This document shows, in pieces, positions 1 through 6,831 of a DNA stretch of 11,105 bases. The translations under genes were made by a program, and so were the position numbers. The notes under the pieces were generated by a model, which saw only the letters and a program-made list of their open reading frames with translations, ran no database searches and had not been told where the DNA came from. The stretch is taken from positions 1-11,105 of the forward strand of contig JAHHUH010000039.1 of NCBI GenBank assembly GCA_020024105.1, given 5' to 3'. The DNA is from Phascolarctobacterium sp. GTDB taxonomy: Bacteria; Bacillota; Negativicutes; Acidaminococcales; Acidaminococcaceae. Numbering within the stretch: position 1 is the first letter of the stretch; each line of letters begins with the position of its first letter.

Positions 1-65
1 AAGCTACAATATGCTTGAATAAAAAGGGGCTGTTCTATAAAAGCTAAAAAGATTATGGAGGAATT

Positions 66-302
66 ATGAAAATAGAAAATTATCAAAGATATATTGCAGT
101 AATTATTTTTTTCGTAGTTTTGATTATTGGTGTTCCTATTTGTATAAATGAAATTTACAAAATTAATTTTGGCTATATAACTATGTGGGGCCCTTCTGAT
201 GTTCTTTCCTATTATGGAGCTGTATTAGGTGGATTGATTACAGTCATTACATTATCTATTACGATTTTCTTTACACAGAAACAAATCAAGAGAGTTATTT
301 GA
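66..302 (+). CDS. Two-TM membrane protein, N-terminal part of a frameshifted gene
   Basis: The 78-residue product has two hydrophobic segments (about residues 9-27 and 49-69), with a short loop containing WGPSD between them. This layout is common in small membrane-anchored hypothetical proteins that continue into a cytoplasmic alpha-helical domain. A good Shine-Dalgarno (GGAGG, 57-61) lies 4 bases before the ATG. The frame stops right after the second membrane segment, at QKQIKRVI. The next frame continues as ESYLNKEQSKWKQLEEL, which is what one would expect after this segment. I infer a single gene split by a one-base indel near 288-290. The sequence is AT-rich compared with the genes from 1959 onward. 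Function unknown. A distant link to membrane-anchored abortive-infection (putAbiC-like) proteins is only a guess from architecture. Confidence 0.5.
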   Translation: MKIENYQRYIAVIIFFVVLIIGVPICINEIYKINFGYITMWGPSDVLSYYGAVLGGLITVITLSITIFFTQKQIKRVI

Positions 303-880
303 ATAAAGAGCAGTCTAAATGGAAACAACTTGAAGAGCTTTCTTTGCAGTGCATTGAGAAAATTGATCCTACAGTACCACTCAGATATACTATGGAGGTT
401 GGGCAAATGGATCCCTTTGCTTCAATCCGTGTATTTCAGCAATACCAGATGACTTGTCGCACTGTTACAGATTATTTTTTAGCATATATAGGAGAAACAG
501 AATTTGATGATCTCAAAACACTGTTGCAGCAAATATCAGACACTTCTGAAGTTTACTTTAAGTTTGCCGAAAAAGAAATTAAAAATTATGATAAATTAAG
601 AAGTTTTCAAGGGAGAGGTGAGGCTATAAAAGTGCTTAATATAGAAAAAGAAAAGCCGAATACATTTACTGCGGAGAATATCCAGTGTTGCAGAAAAATT
701 ATTTCTGATACAGATGGTACTACTTTGAGCCAGATACAGGATAACATTAGGGACACGAATAAAAAAATGATTTCTACCTACGAAACTGCTCATCGACGTT
801 TACTACAAATACATAGAAATACTTTTAATAACATAAGTGAAAAAGTACAGAAACAAGCAGATTCTATACTGTACCTGTGA
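299..880 (+). CDS. Cytoplasmic helical domain, C-terminal part of the same frameshifted gene
   Basis: This frame encodes 193 residues, soluble and rich in Lys, Glu and Gln, with predicted long helices and no membrane segment. If translated alone it could start at TTG 299 or ATG 392. Neither has a convincing ribosome binding site in the usual place, which favours it being the downstream half of the gene beginning at 66. The frame is open from before 299 (residues ESY precede LNKEQ), so a -1 shift, or one inserted base around 288-290, gives a continuous protein of about 270 residues. No canonical slippery heptamer is visible there, so programmed frameshifting is unlikely and a mutation or sequencing error is more probable. 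No catalytic motif recognised and function unknown. Confidence 0.5.
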   Translation: MNKEQSKWKQLEELSLQCIEKIDPTVPLRYTMEVGQMDPFASIRVFQQYQMTCRTVTDYFLAYIGETEFDDLKTLLQQISDTSEVYFKFAEKEIKNYDKLRSFQGRGEAIKVLNIEKEKPNTFTAENIQCCRKIISDTDGTTLSQIQDNIRDTNKKMISTYETAHRRLLQIHRNTFNNISEKVQKQADSILYL

Positions 881-971
881 AGGAAAGAGCTATGCTGATT
901 TTTGGATAGATTGGGCAAAATTAAATAATCACTAGCATAAAGAAAAAATCTTTCTATTCCGTTTCTGCTAA

Positions 972-1115
972 TCTAAATTTAAGGACTTAGATGTATTTAA
1001 AATTCTTGAACTGCCTATTGATGTGGCATTTCATGATGCTAAATTTAAACCGGATAAGTACTCAAATGGTGGTCTTGTACATGTTCCGATAAGCCCTGGC
1101 CCAATTAAATATTAA
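972..1115 (+). pseudogene. Orphan C-terminal coding remnant
   Basis: An open frame of 47 codons runs from just after an in-frame TAA (969-971) to a TAA at 1113-1115. It has no plausible start codon with a ribosome binding site, yet its composition looks protein-like: it contains LDVFKILELPIDVAFHDA and ends GLVHVPISPGPIKY. A terminator follows 7 bases after the stop, as expected for a real gene end. I read it as the surviving 3' end of a deleted or decayed gene. Such short tails next to broken membrane genes are common in eroded accessory regions. I do not recognise the family. A toxin or effector C-terminus is possible but not shown by any motif. The preceding stretch (881-971) has stops in all three + frames; one frame there reads YADFWIDWAKLNNH before its stop. 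Confidence 0.4.
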
Positions 1116-1122
1116 TCTCAGA

Positions 1123-1160
1123 AGCCTTCCTGAAATTTTATTCCGGGGAGGTTTCTTTTT
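1123..1160 (+). terminator. Rho-independent terminator
   Basis: The arm AGCCTTCCTG (1123-1132) pairs with CGGGGAGGTT (1144-1153), including several G-U pairs. The loop is A/T-rich, and a C plus six Ts follow (1155-1161). It closes the AT-rich remnant region just after the TAA at 1113-1115. Confidence 0.7.
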
Positions 1161-1892
1161 TATTGCAGGAGCCTGTTCAGCTCCATACTAACTCCATACC
1201 TTCCGTTCGGAGTTGAGTAGCTATTCTACCTTACTGCCTTACTCTACAATACAGCAGGTAGTACCATTTCCATAACTCCAACTACCAACAGGTATTCACT
1301 TTATCAGCTGGTTAGGATAATTCCCTATGGGGGTAGGGGTAGTCCATCTTTCCAGTCGAGCCTGTACTCAGATAACTTTGCCAATATACGCTTACTACCA
1401 GCTTCTGTTAACAAGGCCTGTTTAGCTTATTACTGTAAAACTAATACCCTAGGTACTACTTGGCTCCTAGTAATGCTAATGGGGGAATAAGGTATAATAC
1501 TTCGTATTAGAGGGATTGATGGCCGAAGAAAAAGTTCAAAGGAAAGAATGCTAAGAAAGGAAAAGTGAAAAAGAAGATGCTTTCAGTGTAGCATTTTTCA
1601 GCCAGCTGTCCACCTCCATATAGTGAGCTTTTTCTAAGTTGTTTTTGGCTTTTCCCAGGGGGCGGAGCCTGTGCTTACCATATAAACGGCAAGTAGCTAC
1701 GTCCAACAGGGAATTTGGCGGCTGTGCAAAGCTCATTATATGGGTGATTTTTGACCTTGACGGTGCTGGTGGAGGGGAGTATGGTAGGGGTGGTGGAAGA
1801 AGAAAAGATGGTCTATGAGCCCGGCGTTCCCTGCTGTGCTCGTCAGTGTTCCCTGGGCGGGGTTAGCTTGGCATAACTTTTCACAGAGTTTT
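1161..1892. other. Gene-free stretch with weak repeats
   Basis: I see no convincing gene on either strand. A 61-codon minus-strand frame (1736-1551) exists, but it lies across an inverted repeat and has no clear ribosome binding site. Contents: the octamer GAGCCTGT three times (1169, 1358, 1665); the near-tandem CTCCATAC at about 1179 and 1189; a long-range imperfect inverted pair (1255-1265 / 1452-1462); a small hairpin TAATAC-TTC-GTATTA (1495-1509); the inverted-repeat element listed separately; a G-rich tract (about 1758-1797); and GTTCCCTG twice in a short interval (about 1824-1855). The stretch is unusually long for this otherwise compact region and could be a decayed insertion or an unrecognised structured RNA. 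Confidence 0.5.
1616..1743. repeat. Imperfect inverted repeat flanking about 96 bp
   Basis: CCATATAGTGAGCTTT (1616-1631) is the reverse complement of AAAGCTCATTATATGG (1728-1743) at 15 of 16 positions, and the one difference can form a G-U pair in RNA. Pairing continues outward as CACC (1611-1614) with GGTG if a two-base bulge is allowed. The inside contains a GC-rich GGCTTTTCCCAGG...GGAGCC part. This may be a small MITE/BIME-like element or a large RNA hairpin. No flanking target duplication is evident. Confidence 0.5.
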
Positions 1893-1922
1893 TTCCCATT
1901 TCCTAGTTATTTGTGGTAGAAT
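1893..1922 (+). promoter_or_regulatory. Candidate sigma-70 promoter for the M16C peptidase
   Basis: TTCCCA (1893-1898, 4 of 6 to TTGACA), an 18-bp spacer and TAGAAT (1917-1922, 5 of 6 to TATAAT). This would start transcription near 1929 and give a short leader ahead of the ribosome binding site at 1943. Confidence 0.45.
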
Positions 1923-1942
1923 AAGAAATATGAGTTTAATAT

Positions 1943-1947
1943 GGAGG
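1943..1947 (+). promoter_or_regulatory. Ribosome binding site that sets the peptidase start at 1959
   Basis: GGAGG lies 11 bases before the ATG at 1959. An in-frame ATG at 1941 overlaps this site and has no Shine-Dalgarno of its own, so 1959 is the more likely start. Confidence 0.65.
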
Positions 1948-1958
1948 TTGAGATAAAT

Positions 1959-4883
1959 ATGCAATTAGAGATAAATAAAATTTACCATGGCTTTAAAGTC
2001 CTCCGCTACGAATATGTAGAAGAGGTTTTCTCCCATGCGTACCTGATGGAGCATGTCCAAAGTGGTGCTCGTCTTTTATATTTAGGCAATACTGATGACA
2101 ATAAGGTCTTTTCCATTTCCTTCCGTACTCCTCCCGCAGATGATAGTGGTGTGGCTCACATTCTGGAGCATTCCTCCCTGTGTGGTTCCCGTAAGTACCA
2201 TTTGAAGGAGCCCTTTGTAGAGCTGGTTAAGGGTTCTCTGAACACCTTCCTCAATGCGATGACCTATCCGGATAAAACCATGTATCCCGTAGCTAGTCGC
2301 AATGCTAAGGATTTCCGTAATCTGGAGGATGTTTATCTGGATGCAGTGTTCTATCCGCTGATTTACGAAAACAAATATACTCTGCGCCAGGAGGGCTGGC
2401 ATTATGATATTGAAAATCCGGAAGGCGAGTTAAGCTATAACGGCGTTGTTTACAACGAAATGAAGGGCGTGTATTCCTCTCCCGATGCGTTGATGGAAAA
2501 TGAGGCCATGAAGGCTCTTTTCCCGGATACTCCCTACCGCTTTGAATCCGGTGGCTATCCGGATGCCATTCCCCAATTAACCCAGGAGGCCTTTGAAAAC
2601 TTCCACAAGACCTATTACAGTCCGGAAAACTCCTTTATCTATATCTACGGTGATATGGATATTGATGCTGAGCTGGCTTATCTGGACGGCGAATATCTGA
2701 GCCATTTCACCAAGACCGGCCAGGTACATTCCGAGGTGCCACTGCAGGCTTCCTATGCCAAGACGAAAGAGGTGGAGGCTTTTTATCCCGTTGGTGCTGA
2801 CGAAAGCCTGGAGGGTAAAACCTATCACGAACTGAGCATTGTTACCGGTAAGGCTACTGATTTGCAGACCTGCACTGCGCTCCGTCTGCTGGAGGGCGTG
2901 CTTCTGGAAACTGAATCCTCTCCGCTGCGCCGTGCCCTGATGGAAGCAGGCGTGGGCCAGAATATTGAGGGCAGCTTTGTCAGCAGCCTGCTGCAGCCTG
3001 TTTTTGGTATTAAGGCTTCCGGTAGTGAGGTAGGTCTCCGTGATAAATTTATTTCTGTAATTTATAAAACCTTACAAGACCTTACTGTTAAGGGCCTGGA
3101 TCGTAAGCTGTTGGAGGCTGCGCTCAATGCTATGGAATTTAAGCTGCGCGAGGCTGATTTCGGTCCCTATCCGAAAGGACTTATCTACGGCATCGGCCTG
3201 ATGGATAGCTGGCTCTATGGCGGCGACCCCATTGCGGCTCTTCACTATAATAAGCTGTTGGACGAGCTGCGTGCCGGTCTGGACAACCGTTACTATGAGG
3301 GTCTGATTGAAACCTATCTGCTGGATAATCCCCATAAGGTAATCGTTACCATGAAGCCCCAGCCGGGCAAGGAGGAAGCGGACCAGGCAGCTGCTGCTGA
3401 GAAGATGGCGGCACTGAAGGCTACCAAGACCAGGGAGGAGCTGGAGCAGTATGCTTTTGAATGTGCTGAGCTCCATCGTCGTCAGGCTGCACCTGACCAT
3501 CCCGAGGATTTGGCCTCCATTCCCATTCTCCAACGTAGCGATATCCGTCGCCAGGTAGAGCATTTCACCACCCGTGAAGAGAAGTTGGGCGAGAACACCC
3601 TGCTGTTCGTTCCTGCTCCCACCAATAAGATTATCTATTACAACTGGTATTTTGATGCCAGCGGTTTAAAGGCAGAGCTTTTGCCCTATGCCAACCTGCT
3701 CATTGATGTACTGGGTAAATTTAATACGAAGAAATACAGCTACCAGGAATTGTCCACTGACGTCATTATGTACACCGGTGGCATTACCCTCAATTTCCGT
3801 GCCTTTGCCGATACTGAGGACGCTAATAAATACACCCTGTCCTTCAGCACCAAGGCTAAGGTTCTGGAACAGAACCTGGCTAAGCTGTTTGACCTGCTGC
3901 GCAGCATGGCGCTGGAAACCGATTTCACTGATCTGAAGCGCTTCCAGGAGCTGGTGGGCGAGGTGAAGACCAGCTGGGATAACAACTTCTTTAATAAGGG
4001 TCAGTCCGTAGCCATCTCCCGTCTGTACAGCTATGTTTCCGATGCGGCACGTGTCAATGAGCAGGGCAGCTTTGCATACTATCAGTTCTTGAAGAAGCTG
4101 GTGAACAATTTTGCGGAGGAGGGCCCGAAGGCATTGGCTATTTTGGCCGATTTAAGTAAGGTCTTTTTCCAAAAGAGCAAGTTTACCCTGGCTTATTCTT
4201 GTGATGAAGCCTTGCAGGAGCGGGCTAGAAGTGCTGCTTTGGCCTTTACCGACCTGCTGCCGGAGTCCGCTGTTGCCAGTCAGGCACCGGAGGTACTGCC
4301 GTTGCAGACTATTAATGAAGGTATTACTACTGCCGGTAAGGTACAGTATGTAGTGGCAGGTGGTAACTTTAAGGACCATGGCCATGAATACACCGGTGCT
4401 ATGCAGGTGCTGGAAACCGTACTCCGCTATGAATACCTGTGGACCAAAATCCGTATCCAGGGTGGTGCCTATGGTGCGACAGCGTCTTTTAGTCCTAATG
4501 GTCTTTCCATTCTGGCCTCCTACCGTGATCCCAAGCTGGCAGAATCCCTGGAAGCTTATAAGGGCCTAGCTGACTGGCTGGAGGAAAAGCAGTTTGATCC
4601 CCGTGAGCTGGATAAATACGTTATCGGTACCATTAGCGGCATGGATGTGCCCCTGACTAATTCCATGCGTCTGGATAAGGTAGCCCTGATTTACCTGAAG
4701 CAGGTTAGTGATAAGCTCCGTCAAAGAGTGCGTGACCAGGTGCTGGATGTACGGAATGAGGATTTGCAGGCCCTGGGACCTGTTATCCGCGATCTTTTGA
4801 GCGATGGGTATGTGTGCGTAGTTGGTGGTAGACAGCCTATTGAAAAAAATAAAGAGTTATTTAAAACTGTAATTAACTCCTAA
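1959..4883 (+). CDS. M16C zinc metallopeptidase, PreP/insulinase type
   Basis: The 974-residue length matches presequence-protease-type (PreP, M16C) peptidases. These are clamshell enzymes made of two M16 halves that degrade short unstructured peptides; with no signal peptide here, the enzyme is probably cytoplasmic. The inverted zinc motif HxxEH is seen as HILEH (His67, Glu70, His71) followed by SSLCGS. The third ligand is Glu167 in VVYNEMKGVYSS, a PreP hallmark. The middle carries the M16C-associated domain (roughly residues 450-700). The C-terminal half has the substrate-binding IRIQGGAYGA motif (about 831-840), with Arg832 and Tyr838 in the family-typical places. All catalytic residues are present, so I expect an active enzyme. 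I chose ATG 1959 over ATG 1941 because the latter overlaps the GGAGG. The gene stands alone between a promoter and a strong terminator. Confidence 0.93.
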   Translation: MQLEINKIYHGFKVLRYEYVEEVFSHAYLMEHVQSGARLLYLGNTDDNKVFSISFRTPPADDSGVAHILEHSSLCGSRKYHLKEPFVELVKGSLNTFLNAMTYPDKTMYPVASRNAKDFRNLEDVYLDAVFYPLIYENKYTLRQEGWHYDIENPEGELSYNGVVYNEMKGVYSSPDALMENEAMKALFPDTPYRFESGGYPDAIPQLTQEAFENFHKTYYSPENSFIYIYGDMDIDAELAYLDGEYLSHFTKTGQVHSEVPLQASYAKTKEVEAFYPVGADESLEGKTYHELSIVTGKATDLQTCTALRLLEGVLLETESSPLRRALMEAGVGQNIEGSFVSSLLQPVFGIKASGSEVGLRDKFISVIYKTLQDLTVKGLDRKLLEAALNAMEFKLREADFGPYPKGLIYGIGLMDSWLYGGDPIAALHYNKLLDELRAGLDNRYYEGLIETYLLDNPHKVIVTMKPQPGKEEADQAAAAEKMAALKATKTREELEQYAFECAELHRRQAAPDHPEDLASIPILQRSDIRRQVEHFTTREEKLGENTLLFVPAPTNKIIYYNWYFDASGLKAELLPYANLLIDVLGKFNTKKYSYQELSTDVIMYTGGITLNFRAFADTEDANKYTLSFSTKAKVLEQNLAKLFDLLRSMALETDFTDLKRFQELVGEVKTSWDNNFFNKGQSVAISRLYSYVSDAARVNEQGSFAYYQFLKKLVNNFAEEGPKALAILADLSKVFFQKSKFTLAYSCDEALQERARSAALAFTDLLPESAVASQAPEVLPLQTINEGITTAGKVQYVVAGGNFKDHGHEYTGAMQVLETVLRYEYLWTKIRIQGGAYGATASFSPNGLSILASYRDPKLAESLEAYKGLADWLEEKQFDPRELDKYVIGTISGMDVPLTNSMRLDKVALIYLKQVSDKLRQRVRDQVLDVRNEDLQALGPVIRDLLSDGYVCVVGGRQPIEKNKELFKTVINS

Positions 4884-4889
4884 TATCAT

Positions 4890-4925
4890 AACCCGAAGGA
4901 ATATAAATAATTCCTTCGGGTTTTT
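4890..4925 (+). terminator. Strong rho-independent terminator after the peptidase
   Basis: A perfect 13-bp stem AACCCGAAGGAAT (4890-4902) / ATTCCTTCGGGTT (4910-4922), a 7-base loop and a run of five Ts (4921-4925). It begins 6 bases after the peptidase stop codon. The symmetrical A/T flank could also allow some function on the other strand. Confidence 0.9.
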
Positions 4926-4937
4926 AAATATTAATCT

Positions 4938-4979
4938 CAAAAAAACAAATCTTTTTTGTTTTGCTCAAAAAATCATTTG
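4938..4979. promoter_or_regulatory. A/T-rich imperfect palindromes beside the thr promoter (operator candidate)
   Basis: Two neighbouring quasi-palindromes of the form CAAA...TTTG occupy 4938-4963 and 4966-4979. The second runs into the -35 region. Their position suits an operator, or an UP element for RNA polymerase. The regulator encoded immediately downstream is an obvious candidate ligand, but this is inference from position only. Confidence 0.3.
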
Positions 4980-5006
4980 TATCTATGGCGGGAATGGTGG
5001 TATAAT
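4977..5006 (+). promoter_or_regulatory. Extended -10 promoter of the thr operon
   Basis: TGGTATAAT (4998-5006) is a perfect extended -10 (TGnTATAAT). A weak -35, TTGTAT (4977-4982), lies 18 bp upstream. Transcription would start near 5013, giving a leader of about 40 bases. That is too short for a T-box or riboswitch. Confidence 0.7.
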
Positions 5007-5037
5007 GATGCTTAACAAAAGATGCTCTTATTGAGAT

Positions 5038-5045
5038 GGAGGAGG
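5038..5045 (+). promoter_or_regulatory. Ribosome binding site that sets the regulator start at 5053
   Basis: GGAGGAGG (5038-5045 by overlap) is one base from the ATG at 5047 but 7 bases from the ATG at 5053. The second is the normal spacing, so 5053 is preferred. Confidence 0.6.
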
Positions 5046-5052
5046 AATGATT

Positions 5053-5496
5053 ATGGCTGAGAAATCTACTTTTTATCTAGTGCGCGAAGAGATCCTGCCA
5101 GAAGCTATTAAGAAAACCATTAAGGTTAAAGAAATCCTGAAAAGAGGAGAAATTAAGACCATTAATGAGGCTGTAGAAAAGATGGGTTTAAGCCGTAGCG
5201 CTTATTATAAATATAAGGATTATGTCTTTCCTTTTTATGAAGCAAGTAAGGAAAAGATTATTACTCTGTCCCTGCTTTTGGAGCATAAGTCCGGCGTGCT
5301 GTCCAAGGTTCTGAATACCGTGGCCGATGACTCTGGTAGTATTATGACTATTAACCAGGGTATTCCCCTTCAGGGAGTTGCCAACACTACTATTTCTATT
5401 GAAACCAAGAATTTGACCGTTGATCTGGAGGCACTTTTAGATAAGCTGCGCATGATTGACGGCGTAAAACGCTTAGAAGTATTAGGTCAGGTATAA
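5053..5496 (+). CDS. pheB: UPF0735 HTH-ACT protein (PheB/ThrR type), likely threonine-pathway regulator
   Basis: A 147-residue protein of the UPF0735 family. The N-terminal third is basic and contains a helix-turn-helix-like stretch (about residues 35-58, including EAVEKMGLSRSAYYKYKDYV). The C-terminal half is an ACT domain (about 69-145), beginning IITLSLLLEHKSGVLSKVL, the typical amino-acid-binding fold. Family members are often labelled PheB/chorismate mutase, but no chorismate mutase active site is visible here. To my knowledge the Bacillus subtilis homologue has been described as ThrR, a repressor of threonine-pathway genes. Its place as first gene before hom and thrB fits that role, with the ACT domain sensing threonine or a related amino acid. 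It ends 24 bp before hom. Start chosen by ribosome binding site spacing. Family assignment is firm; the regulatory role is inferred. Confidence 0.88.
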   Translation: MAEKSTFYLVREEILPEAIKKTIKVKEILKRGEIKTINEAVEKMGLSRSAYYKYKDYVFPFYEASKEKIITLSLLLEHKSGVLSKVLNTVADDSGSIMTINQGIPLQGVANTTISIETKNLTVDLEALLDKLRMIDGVKRLEVLGQV

Positions 5497-5520
5497 GCTT
5501 ACAAGTGCGGAGGGACGTAT

Positions 5521-6822
5521 ATGCAAGATTTTATCAACGTTGGTCTGTTGGGCGCCGGTACCGTTGGTGGCGGCGTCATTCAGGTTTTAGAGAGAAATGC
5601 TGAGGATATAGCACATAAGGTGGGCAAGCCCATTAAAATTACCAAGGTCTTTGGCCGTCATCCAGAGGCTCTGCGGAAAAAATACGGGGAGGCCTATGAA
5701 TATACTGCTAACGCTGATGATATTCTCCAGGACCCTGCTATTGATATCGTGGTAGAGCTTTTAGGCAGGGAGCATCCGGCCAAGGAGGTTATTACTACTG
5801 CGCTTTCCTTGGGCAAGAACGTAGTAACCGCTAATAAGGACGTTATTGCCAAATATGGCAAGGCGCTTTTTGATATTGCTGAGGAAAAGCAGTGTGATTT
5901 GATGTTTGAAGCGGCTGTAGCCGGTGGTATTCCCATCATCCAGCCCCTGAAAACCTCCTTAGCAGCTAATAAGGTTCATTCTTTGATGGGCATCGTTAAC
6001 GGTACCACTAACTATATGCTGACTAAAATGTCCCAGGAGCGTCTGGATTATAACGAGGTTTTAGCTGATGCCCAGGCTAAGGGCTATGCGGAATCCGACC
6101 CCACTGCGGACGTAGGCGGACTGGACGCAGCCCGGAAGCTGGTTATCCTGGCTTCCATTGCCTTTAATACTCCGGTGGCATTAAAGGATGTCCAGGTGGA
6201 GGGTATTGAGAAAATCTCCCTGCGGGATATCGAATATGCCGAGGAGTTGGGCTATGCCATTAAGCTGCTGGCCATTGCCAAGACTGATCCGGAGCATGGT
6301 ATTTCCGTATCCGTCCATCCCACTATGCTGCCGAAGAGTCATCCTTTGGCCGGTGTTTCTGATGTTTATAATGCTATTTTCGTAACTGCTGATGCCGTGG
6401 GTGATACTATGTTCATGGGTCTGGGCGCAGGCCGTTATCCCACTGCCAGTGCTGTTTGTGGTGATATTATGGACGTAGCCCGTAATATGCAGCATCACGA
6501 AAATGGCCGTATCCGCTGCACCTGCTATAAGGAAAAGCAGCTCTGTCCCTTAGAAAATGTTTTGACTCCCTGCTATATACGTATGCATGTTAAGGATAAA
6601 TCCGGTGCTCTGGCAGCTATTGCAGCTGCCTTTGGTGCTCAGAACGTCAGCCTGCGCAATGTTATCCAAAAGGCGAAGGTTAATGATGAGGCAGAGGTAG
6701 TCGTTATTACCCATACTGTATCCGAGGCTAATTTACAGATGGCTCTGCAGGTGCTACAGGTACTGCCCGTGGTTAGTGATGTCTGCACCGTCATCCGTGT
6801 AGAAGACGGCAGTCTGGAATAG
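5521..6822 (+). CDS. hom: Homoserine dehydrogenase
   Basis: Reduces aspartate 4-semialdehyde to homoserine with NAD(P)H, the branch point toward threonine and methionine; cytoplasmic. The 433-residue length is standard for the monofunctional type with a C-terminal ACT domain. The Rossmann NAD(P) motif GAGTVG is at residues 11-16. The substrate domain shows GIVNGTTNYML (Asn160-Asn164 region) and SDPTADVGGLDAARK, in which Asp202 and Lys206 correspond to the conserved catalytic Asp/Lys pair of the family. The region from about 349 (TPCYIRMHVKDKSGALAAIA) is the ACT domain, which in this family mediates threonine feedback inhibition. GGAGGG (5509-5514) lies 6 bases before the ATG. The gene follows the ACT/HTH regulator by 24 bp, and its stop overlaps the thrB ribosome binding site, so the three genes are very likely co-transcribed and hom-thrB translationally coupled. 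Confidence 0.97.
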   Translation: MQDFINVGLLGAGTVGGGVIQVLERNAEDIAHKVGKPIKITKVFGRHPEALRKKYGEAYEYTANADDILQDPAIDIVVELLGREHPAKEVITTALSLGKNVVTANKDVIAKYGKALFDIAEEKQCDLMFEAAVAGGIPIIQPLKTSLAANKVHSLMGIVNGTTNYMLTKMSQERLDYNEVLADAQAKGYAESDPTADVGGLDAARKLVILASIAFNTPVALKDVQVEGIEKISLRDIEYAEELGYAIKLLAIAKTDPEHGISVSVHPTMLPKSHPLAGVSDVYNAIFVTADAVGDTMFMGLGAGRYPTASAVCGDIMDVARNMQHHENGRIRCTCYKEKQLCPLENVLTPCYIRMHVKDKSGALAAIAAAFGAQNVSLRNVIQKAKVNDEAEVVVITHTVSEANLQMALQVLQVLPVVSDVCTVIRVEDGSLE

Positions 6823-6826
6823 GTGG
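6821..6826 (+). promoter_or_regulatory. Ribosome binding site overlapping the hom stop, sets the thrB start at 6832
   Basis: AGGTGG overlaps the hom TAG (6820-6822) and sits 5 bases before ATG 6832. Starting at the GTGs at 6823 or 6826 would place the start inside the site. Confidence 0.6.
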
Positions 6827-6831
6827 TGCCA

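Noticed and set aside
2..22. Possible tail of an upstream gene (SYNMLE-stop)
   Set aside because: Six codons only; cannot be told from chance.
282..292. Programmed -1 ribosomal frameshift in the broken membrane gene
   Set aside because: No X XXY YYZ heptamer in the zero frame and no obvious stimulatory structure downstream.
1502..1592. Lys-rich reading (KKKFKGKNAKKGKVKKKMLSV) on the + strand
   Set aside because: No start codon in that frame; an in-frame TGA precedes it directly. The ATG at 1519 is in another frame and gives only 11 codons.
1577..1602. ATGCT/AGCAT hairpin followed by five Ts, as a terminator
   Set aside because: Only a 5-bp stem with an 8-base loop and no gene ends nearby; too weak to list.
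1551..1736. Minus-strand 61-codon open frame
   Set aside because: It lies almost exactly over the inverted-repeat element, has no clear ribosome binding site and shows no recognisable domain. More likely a by-product of the repeat, though a genome-wide search could show it recurring.
4926..5046. T-box or riboswitch leader for the thr operon
   Set aside because: The promoter lies at 4977-5006 and leaves a leader of about 40 bases, too short for either.
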